Positions 6,671 to 13,359 of a stretch of DNA of 13,359 bases are shown here, piece by piece (position 1 is the first letter of the stretch; the number at the start of each line of letters is the position of its first letter). The DNA is from Zoogloeaceae bacterium. GTDB taxonomy: Bacteria > Pseudomonadota > Gammaproteobacteria > Burkholderiales > Rhodocyclaceae. Below the pieces are notes generated by a model. The model did no database searches. It was not told where the DNA came from and worked only from the letters and a program-made list of their open reading frames with translations. A program made the position numbers and the translations under genes. The stretch is taken from positions 1 to 13,359 of the forward strand of contig JAITJU010000015.1 of NCBI GenBank assembly GCA_031278735.1, given 5' to 3'.

Positions 6671-8074
6671 ATGCTGCGTAAATTCATCAATCGTGTGTTC
6701 AAACGCGATGACGCGCTGACCGCAAGGGAGCCCGCGATCATCCCCGTTTCCAGTCATGGCGTGAGCCGCGATCAGATCAGTTCCGGCAGTCGGCGCGTCT
6801 GCGAGGCGTTGCGCGAGCGGGGCTACAAGGCGTATGTGGTCGGCGGCGCGGTGCGCGACCTGCTTGCCCGGGTTACGCCCAAGGATTTCGATGTCGCCAC
6901 GGACGCCACGCCGGACGAGGTGCGGCGTTGTCTGCGCCGTTCCCGCATTGTCGGGCGGCGCTTCCAGATCGTTCATGCCTACATGGGACAGGAAGTCGTC
7001 GAGATCACCACCTTTCGCGGCGCGCTGGGCGATGACGCCAAGACCGACGCGCATGGCCGGGTGTTGCGCGACAACATCTTCGGTTCGCAGGCGGAGGATG
7101 CCGCCCGCCGCGATTTCACGGTCAATGCGTTGTATTTTGATCCGGCCACGGAACAGATTCTGGATTATCACCACGGCGTCGCCGACCTTCGGCAGAAGAC
7201 GCTGCGCGTGATTGGCGATCCGAGAACGCGCTACCGCGAAGACCCGATCCGCATGTTGCGCGCCATACGGCTGGCGGCCAAACTGGGATTGGCGATCGAT
7301 CCGGCGGCGCGGCGTCCGATTCGGGAGATGGCGATCTTGCTGGAAAACATACCCGCCGCCCGCCTGTCCGACGAGATTTTCAAACTCCTCTCCAGCGGTC
7401 ACGCGGCGCGGTGCCTGCGCCAGCTTCATGCCGAGGGACTGCATCAGGGAACGCTTCCCCTGCTTGACGTGCTGTTGCGAACGCCGGAAAGCGAGCAATT
7501 CATCATGCTGGCCATGGCCGATACCGACGCGCGCATCCAGCAGGGCAAATCTTCCTCGCCCTGCTTTCTTTTCGCCGCCCTTCTCTGGCGTGAACTTGGC
7601 ATCGCCTGGCAAGCTCTGCGGGAAACCGGCGAGCATCCGCTGCCCGCCTTGCATCGGGCAATGAATGATGTTTTGTCGGCGCAAGGGCAAAAACTCGCCA
7701 TCACGCGGCGCATCGCGGGCGACATCAAGGAAATCTGGGCGCTGCAATCACGCTTCGAGCATCGGGTGGGACGGCATCCCTATGGCGTTCTGGCGCATCC
7801 GCGCTTTCGCGCCGCCTATGAGTTCCTGCGCCTGCGCGCCAAAGCCGGAGAAATCGACGCGGCGCTGCCCGCGTGGTGGCTGGAGTTTCAGAACGCGGAC
7901 AGCGATGCCCGGAACGGGATGCTCTCCGCCCTTGCGCCCGAAAGCGCGAAACGCCGCGGACGCCGCCGTTCCAGACGCGGCGGCAAAAGGGAAAAGGCCG
8001 CGGCGAACGAAAACGCGGCGGCGGATTTTGTCGCTTTGCCGGAAAACAATAGGGAAAGCGATGGCGCTGCCTGA
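6671..8074 (+). CDS. pcnB: Poly(A) polymerase I
   Basis: Class II nucleotidyltransferase that adds 3' poly(A) tails to RNA, which in bacteria promotes decay and controls plasmid antisense RNAs. The 467-residue product has the nucleotidyltransferase core VVGGAVRDLL (56–65) and PKDFDVATDATP (70–81) with the metal-binding Asp72 and Asp74. It then has ARRDFTVNALYFD (145–157) and the RNA-binding neck-region motif RYREDPIRMLRAIR (187–200). The C terminus is strongly basic (KRRGRRRSRRGGKREK, 427–442), as in E. coli PAP I, and presumably helps bind RNA. CCA-adding enzyme is the main alternative; the length, the basic tail and the hda–HAD–folK context favour PcnB. The 24-base leader is T-rich (TTTTTTGTTTT at 6650–6660) with no ribosome-binding site, so initiation may be weak or depend on coupling from the upstream gene. 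The 3' end overlaps folK by 14 bases. Confidence 0.92.
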   Translation: MLRKFINRVFKRDDALTAREPAIIPVSSHGVSRDQISSGSRRVCEALRERGYKAYVVGGAVRDLLARVTPKDFDVATDATPDEVRRCLRRSRIVGRRFQIVHAYMGQEVVEITTFRGALGDDAKTDAHGRVLRDNIFGSQAEDAARRDFTVNALYFDPATEQILDYHHGVADLRQKTLRVIGDPRTRYREDPIRMLRAIRLAAKLGLAIDPAARRPIREMAILLENIPAARLSDEIFKLLSSGHAARCLRQLHAEGLHQGTLPLLDVLLRTPESEQFIMLAMADTDARIQQGKSSSPCFLFAALLWRELGIAWQALRETGEHPLPALHRAMNDVLSAQGQKLAITRRIAGDIKEIWALQSRFEHRVGRHPYGVLAHPRFRAAYEFLRLRAKAGEIDAALPAWWLEFQNADSDARNGMLSALAPESAKRRGRRRSRRGGKREKAAANENAAADFVALPENNRESDGAA

Positions 8075-8561
8075 CGCCGTTTCGGCCTATATCGCGCTGG
8101 GCGCCAATCTGGGGGAGCCGCGCGCGCGCGTGAAGGCGGCCATCGAGACGCTGGATGACCTGCCGCAAACCCGTTTGCTGCGCGCCTCATCGCTGTATCG
8201 GACAACGCCCGTCGGCATCGGTTCGCAGCCGGATTTCATCAATGCCGCAGCGCAGGTGGAAACCCGTCTTTCCCCGCAATCGCTGCTCCTTGCCCTGCAC
8301 GCGCAGGAAGCGGCGCAGGGGCGCGCGCGCGGCGTTCCCAACGCTCCGCGCACCCTGGATCTGGATTTGCTGCTCTATGCCGACAAGATTATGCGGACGC
8401 CAGACCTCATCCTGCCGCATCCGCGCCTGCATCTGCGCGCCTTCGTGCTGGTTCCCCTGCGTGAAATCGCGCCCGGCGATCTCCCGATTTTCGGGCGGGG
8501 AACGCTCGCCGCCTGGTTGCCCGCCGTCTACGCCCAGATGTCCGGCGTCACCCGACTCTGA
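8061..8561 (+). CDS. folK: 2-amino-4-hydroxy-6-hydroxymethyldihydropteridine diphosphokinase (HPPK)
   Basis: Cytoplasmic folate-pathway enzyme transferring pyrophosphate from ATP to 6-hydroxymethyl-7,8-dihydropterin, the step before dihydropteroate synthase. The 166-residue product has normal family length. Visible motifs are YIALGANLGEP (10–20), SLYRTTPVG (44–52), QPDFINAA (56–63), PRTLDLDLLLY (96–106), whose Asp100 and Asp102 correspond to the two Mg2+-binding aspartates, and LPHPRLHLRAFVLVPL (118–133). Alanine occupies the place of the usual glycine just before PRTLDLD. The start is supported by AGGGA at 8051–8055, five bases from the ATG. It overlaps the end of pcnB by 14 bases in another frame, so the two are translated from one mRNA. 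Its last 14 bases also overlap the end of the convergent Smr gene. Confidence 0.94.
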   Translation: MALPDAVSAYIALGANLGEPRARVKAAIETLDDLPQTRLLRASSLYRTTPVGIGSQPDFINAAAQVETRLSPQSLLLALHAQEAAQGRARGVPNAPRTLDLDLLLYADKIMRTPDLILPHPRLHLRAFVLVPLREIAPGDLPIFGRGTLAAWLPAVYAQMSGVTRL

Positions 8562-9087
8562 ATTTCCCGAACAGCGCCAGCAGCGCGCCGTCGCCGCCGT
8601 CGCGCGGCGAGGCGTCGCAAAAGGCGAGGACTTCCGGGCGGCGGGCAAGCCATTGGCGCGTCATGGGCTTCAGTATGGCGCGTCCGCCGGGCGAGGCGCG
8701 TCCCTTGCCGTGGATGACGCACACGCAGCGCAGCCGTCGGGACGCGCATTCGGCCAGAAAGTCGTTCAGGTCGCGCAGGGCTTCATCGCGGGTAAGGCCA
8801 TGCAGATCGATGGTCTTTTCTATCGGCCAATGTCCCCGGCGCAGACCGCTGAGGACGCGCGGCGACTGGTCCGCGCGCAGGTAGGATTCCGGCGCCTCTT
8901 CCCCCGGCATGACGTCGATGTCGATGTCGTTTTTGGGCGCGTTCGGCGAGGGGCGCGCCAGGGTTTTTTTCGGCGGCGCGAGTTCAACGCGTTCGCGGGG
9001 CGGCAAGGGGGTGACGCCCTGCGCGCGCATGAGCGCGGCAAAGGAAGCGTCTTCTTCGGAGTCGGAGGGGGCGGACAGCGAGGTCAT
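8548..9087 (-). CDS. Smr-domain protein
   Basis: Small MutS-related domain protein, probably nucleic-acid-binding and possibly a nuclease; stand-alone bacterial Smr proteins include the ribosome-rescue nuclease SmrB. The 179-residue product has a charged N-terminal half with no clear domain and an acidic patch near NDIDIDVMPGEE (53–63). The Smr domain follows: KTIDLHGLTRDEAL (91–104), CVCVIHGKGRASPGG (121–135), ILKPMTRQWL (138–147) and DGGDGALLALF (163–173). The DLHGL and HGKG motifs are the family signature. The start at 9087 overlaps the trxB stop as ATGA (9084–9087), showing translational coupling; the frame is open further upstream but only inside trxB. No terminator is seen after the stop, which lies inside the end of folK. 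The exact role is not known, and the link with trxB may be only transcriptional. Confidence 0.85.
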   Translation of the reverse strand: MTSLSAPSDSEEDASFAALMRAQGVTPLPPRERVELAPPKKTLARPSPNAPKNDIDIDVMPGEEAPESYLRADQSPRVLSGLRRGHWPIEKTIDLHGLTRDEALRDLNDFLAECASRRLRCVCVIHGKGRASPGGRAILKPMTRQWLARRPEVLAFCDASPRDGGDGALLALFGKFRVG

Positions 9088-10049
9088 GCCTTGCGCGCGA
9101 GGGCGTCCAGATAACGCTCGGCGTCCAGCGCCGCCTGACAACCGCTGGCGGCGCTGGTGACGGCCTGCTTGTATATGGGATCCTGCACGTCGCCCGCCGC
9201 GAACACGCCCTTGATGCTGGTCTGGCGGCTGCCGTCGCGCGTGACGATATAGCCGTTTTTCAATTCCAGTTGTCCGGCGAAGATTTCGCTGTTGGGTTTA
9301 TGACCAATGGCGATGAACACGCCGTGCACAGCAATGTCTTGCGTTTGTCCGTCTGGCAGGCGACGGATTCTCAGGCCGGTGACGCCGACGTCGTCGCCCA
9401 GCACCTCCGCCAGTTCGCTTTCCAGGATCAGGCTGATTTTGCCTTCTTCCGCCTTGCGGTAAAGCCGGTCAACCATGATTTTTTCGGCGCGGAAGGCGTC
9501 GCGGCGGTGAATCATGTAGACATGACGGGCAATGTTGGCGAGATAAAGCGCCTCTTCCACGGCGGTGTTGCCGCCGCCGACCACGGCGACCGGCTTGTCG
9601 CGATAAAAAAAGCCGTCGCAGGTGGCGCAGGCGGAAACGCCCTTGCCCATGAAGGCCGTCTCCGAAGCCAGTCCCAGATATTGCGCCGAGGCGCCGGTAG
9701 CGATGATCAGCGCGTCGCAGGTGTATGTCGCCGCGTCGCCGAAAAGCGTGAAGGGTTTTTGCGTCAGCGCGGCGGCATGGACGTGATCGAAGATGATTTC
9801 GGTGTTGAAGCGGCGCGCGTGCGCTTCCAGCCGATCCATCAGTTCCGGTCCCTGGATGCCTTCCACGGCGGATGGCCAGTTGTCGACTTCGGTGGCGGTC
9901 ATGAGCTGACCGCCCTGGGCGACGCCGGTGATGAGCACGGGCGCGAGGTTGGCGCGGGCGGCGTAAAGCGCGGCGGTGTAACCGGCAGGCCCGGAGCCGA
10001 GAATGAGCAGGGGCGTGTGACGGGAAGGCGCGGTCTGGGACTGGGACAT
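9084..10049 (-). CDS. trxB: Thioredoxin-disulfide reductase
   Basis: Low-molecular-weight FAD enzyme that passes electrons from NADPH to thioredoxin in the cytoplasm. The 321-residue product has the standard bacterial length. In order it shows the FAD-binding GSGPAG (18–23), GQLMTATEVDNWP (47–59), the redox-active CATC (141–144) in SACATCDGFFY, the NADPH-binding GGGNTAVEEA (158–167), HRRDAFRA (181–188), and the C-terminal FAD-binding GVFAAGDVQD (281–290). All key residues are intact. The TATAAT at 10081–10086 (minus strand) lies about 30 bases upstream of the start. No Shine–Dalgarno sequence is visible in the short leader, which reads CCCTCCTCAC rather than a purine-rich site. The stop overlaps the downstream Smr gene start. 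Confidence 0.96.
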   Translation of the reverse strand: MSQSQTAPSRHTPLLILGSGPAGYTAALYAARANLAPVLITGVAQGGQLMTATEVDNWPSAVEGIQGPELMDRLEAHARRFNTEIIFDHVHAAALTQKPFTLFGDAATYTCDALIIATGASAQYLGLASETAFMGKGVSACATCDGFFYRDKPVAVVGGGNTAVEEALYLANIARHVYMIHRRDAFRAEKIMVDRLYRKAEEGKISLILESELAEVLGDDVGVTGLRIRRLPDGQTQDIAVHGVFIAIGHKPNSEIFAGQLELKNGYIVTRDGSRQTSIKGVFAAGDVQDPIYKQAVTSAASGCQAALDAERYLDALARKA

Positions 10050-10080
10050 GGCGAATTCGCTTGTGAGGAGGGAAGGGCGG

Positions 10081-10086
10081 ATTATA
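10081..10086 (-). promoter_or_regulatory. trxB promoter −10 box
   Basis: ATTATA on the plus strand reads TATAAT on the minus strand, a perfect −10 consensus. Seventeen bases upstream is TTCCCG, a weak −35. Transcription would begin near 10074, giving a leader of about 25 bases to the trxB ATG at 10049. Confidence 0.65.
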
Positions 10087-10175
10087 GCTTCTGTCCGTGC
10101 AAGCGGGAAAACCCGCCGTCCATCGCTGTTTCACAGCCGCCTGTCGTTTTCGGTTTCATCCTGTCTTTTCTTCTT

Positions 10176-10184
10176 TGCTACAAT
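10176..10184 (+). promoter_or_regulatory. Extended −10 promoter of the glycine-tailed lipoprotein gene
   Basis: TG-C-TACAAT (10176–10184) is an extended −10 element differing from consensus at one base of the hexamer. The −35 region (TTCATC at 10155–10160, spacer 18) is weak. The transcript would start near 10190, and the ribosome site GAGAGG (10209–10214) lies 8 bases before the ATG at 10223. It is arranged divergently with the trxB promoter. Confidence 0.6.
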
Positions 10185-10222
10185 GAGCGCGTTCAGAGGG
10201 TTTCCATTGAGAGGATAAAATC

Positions 10223-10459
10223 ATGTTGCGCGCTGTCTTGACGGCTTTTGTCTTTGCTTTCCTCGTTGCGGGTTGCCCCGGGGTAGACATTCCCATTCCA
10301 GAAAATGTTGATAAGCCGGCTATCCCCGCGGAAGCGGGCGATAGCGATCCATACTACTCGGAGAACATGCTTTGCACGCCGCCCGCGGTGGCGGGTGGTG
10401 GCGGCGGCGGCGGCGGGGTAGGCGGTGGCGGCGGGGGGGACGTGGACGTGAGCGACTGA
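10223..10459 (+). CDS. Small predicted lipoprotein with poly-glycine tail, function unknown
   Basis: I do not recognise this 78-residue protein. The N terminus has one Arg, a hydrophobic stretch and a lipobox VAGC (15–18), so Cys18 would be lipidated after signal peptidase II cleavage. Pro at +2 does not give the Asp inner-membrane retention signal. The mature part is short and acidic-polar, with a second Cys51 in MLCTPP (49–54). It then runs into eight glycines, Val66 and six glycines (58–72), and ends DVDVSD. Own promoter (10176–10184), a good GAGAGG ribosome site and a terminator downstream (10580–10608) argue that it is a real single-gene unit. The glycine codons include a run of seven G (10433–10439), a possible slippage site. 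Low-complexity tails are hard to classify. It could be a surface or cell-envelope peptide; a spurious ORF is less likely given the expression signals. Confidence 0.65.
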   Translation: MLRAVLTAFVFAFLVAGCPGVDIPIPENVDKPAIPAEAGDSDPYYSENMLCTPPAVAGGGGGGGGVGGGGGGDVDVSD

Positions 10460-10792
10460 AACCCGTCTCCTTGTCTTGCGGTCTCGGAGGTTGCGGCGGA
10501 GCGCTGCGAAAAGTGATTTTCCTGTCGCTTCTTGCGTGGTCTTCTGCCGGAACAAGGAAGTTTGGAAGTTTTCAAGGCGCGCCCCTTTCGAGGGGCGTTT
10601 CCTTTTTCTGGATTCGCTTTGCGGCGTCGCGCCTCCGCCGACGAAATGACGCGGGAAGAATGGTGCGGGAAATATGGCGCACTTTTTGCTCCAACTTGAT
10701 CGGAGGCGGTTTTTCCTCAGGATGTTCGGGCGAGACGCCGATAACAGAAATGAGGCACAGAATGTGTCGGCTTTTCATCAGGGAGCGAAAAC
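10460..10792 (+). other. Non-coding interval between lipoprotein and DUF3567 genes
   Basis: This 333-base stretch holds the intrinsic terminator at 10580–10608 and, at its right end, the ribosome-binding site of the next gene (GGGAG, 10781–10785). An open frame runs across it but enters from a shifted frame inside the lipoprotein gene, has no ribosome site and spans the terminator, so I do not call it. I found no convincing −35/−10 pair for the DUF3567 gene, though its promoter must lie after the terminator. Confidence 0.5.
10580..10608 (+). terminator. Intrinsic terminator after the lipoprotein gene
   Basis: CGCCCCT (10580–10586), the stable tetraloop-like TTCG (10587–10590) and AGGGGCG (10591–10597) form a perfect 7-bp GC-rich stem, followed by TTTCCTTTTTC (10598–10608). 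This is a classic Rho-independent terminator. It lies about 120 bases after the lipoprotein stop, leaving a 3' untranslated region that could yield a small RNA. Confidence 0.85.
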
Positions 10793-10986
10793 ATGAACAT
10801 TGTCTATGACAGCGCGCATTATTCCGTGCTGACTTATCCCGCGCAGGAAGGCTTTGAGCTGTTCGACAAGGACGCCTGCCGCATCCTTTTCCTGCATGGC
10901 CCGTTCGCGCGCCGTTTCCGCAGCGCGATCAACGACATTCCGGAGGCCGAGCGCACCGAGGAATTCATAGACGCATTTCTCGGCAA

Positions 10987-13113
<2,127 letters not shown>

Positions 13114-13150
13114 CAGCGATCAGGAAACGGGGAAAGGAAAGGGAATTGTC

Positions 13151-13359
13151 TCATTTTCCAGCATGGTCGTAGCAGATTCCTGCTTTCAGCGCCAGCCAGA
13201 GCTTGCGGCGCGGCGAAAGCGCGACGCGCTGGTGGAGCACCAGAAAGGCGCGAACTTCGATTTCACGCAGGAGGGCGCGATAGAGACTGGCCATGATCAG
13301 GCCGGGACGCTGGCTTTTGCGGTCGATGGGCGGGAGTTGGGCGAGGGCGCGCGCGTAAT
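13151..13359 (-). CDS. hpnD: Presqualene diphosphate synthase HpnD, C-terminal part (partial)
   Basis: The 3' end of a gene entering from the right edge; 68 C-terminal residues are visible. They read YARALAQLPPIDRKSQRPGL near the start, then IMASLYRALLREIE, FLVLHQRVALSPRRKLWLAL and a short tail ending HAGK. This matches the C-terminal helices of HpnD, a trans-isoprenyl diphosphate synthase-fold enzyme that condenses two farnesyl diphosphates to presqualene diphosphate for squalene and hopanoid synthesis. The related HpnC or phytoene synthase are possible, but the QRPGLIMA..YRALL and SPxRKLW pattern favours HpnD. The active-site aspartates lie outside the window. The stop is 37 bases upstream of the fused ABC ATPase start on the same strand, with no terminator between, so read-through is plausible. 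Confidence 0.78.
   Translation of the reverse strand, partial: YARALAQLPPIDRKSQRPGLIMASLYRALLREIEVRAFLVLHQRVALSPRRKLWLALKAGICYDHAGK

Noticed and set aside
5906..7747. 613-codon minus-strand open frame opposite the HAD gene and pcnB
   Set aside because: Two well-supported genes occupy the other strand; the product has no domain and shadow-like composition.
9270..10241. 323-codon plus-strand open frame opposite trxB
   Set aside because: trxB has all catalytic and cofactor motifs; the opposite frame also runs through the divergent promoter region.
10223..10459. RiPP (microcin B17-like) precursor peptide
   Set aside because: The glycine tract recalls microcin B17, but there are no Ser/Cys residues within it, no modification enzymes nearby, and a lipoprotein signal instead of a leader peptide.
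10372..10809. Arg/Gly-rich 145-codon frame crossing the terminator
   Set aside because: It starts inside the lipoprotein gene in another frame, lacks a ribosome site and spans a strong terminator.

Overview
The window is GC-rich chromosomal DNA (roughly 60% GC by eye) from a Gram-negative bacterium, most likely a betaproteobacterium. Evidence for this is the order hda – HAD-IB phosphatase – pcnB – folK, a DUF3567-type small protein, a beta-type pgk, and the end of an hpnD-like (hopanoid pathway) gene. I cannot name the genus. Nearly all sequence is coding. I see no tRNA, rRNA, insertion sequence, phage gene or CRISPR array.

Layout: (1) 1–3817, plus strand: the tail of a tightly packed operon with an SsuC/TauC-type permease (cut by the window edge), an SsuB/TauB-type ATPase with an unusual N-terminal extension, a second SsuC/TauC-type permease, and an AtzF-like allophanate hydrolase that has only the amidase domain. 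This looks like uptake and breakdown of a urea-like nitrogen compound, but the substrate-binding protein and any first-step enzyme lie outside the window. (2) 3964–5148: phosphoglycerate kinase, preceded by a 146-base spacer with a perfect 10-bp inverted repeat. (3) 5322–8561, plus strand: a housekeeping run with its own extended −10 promoter, containing hda (replication control), a HAD-IB phosphatase, pcnB (RNA polyadenylation) and folK (folate synthesis). (4) 8548–10049, minus strand: trxB and an Smr-domain gene coupled by an ATGA overlap. The Smr gene runs tail-to-tail into folK with a 14-base overlap. (5) 10050–10222: a divergent promoter region serving trxB to the left and, to the right, a small predicted lipoprotein with a poly-glycine tail and unknown function, which ends before an intrinsic terminator. 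(6) 10793–11029: a DUF3567-type protein. (7) 10987–13113, minus strand: a fused DppD–DppF-type double ATPase whose 3' end overlaps the DUF3567 gene by 43 bases. Upstream of it on the same strand is the 3' end of hpnD.

Most of the window is ordinary. The parts most worth a second look are the partial nitrogen-compound operon with its single-domain allophanate hydrolase, the glycine-tailed lipoprotein with a G7 tract, and the overlapping convergent gene ends. I did not find a convincing wholly new multi-gene system.
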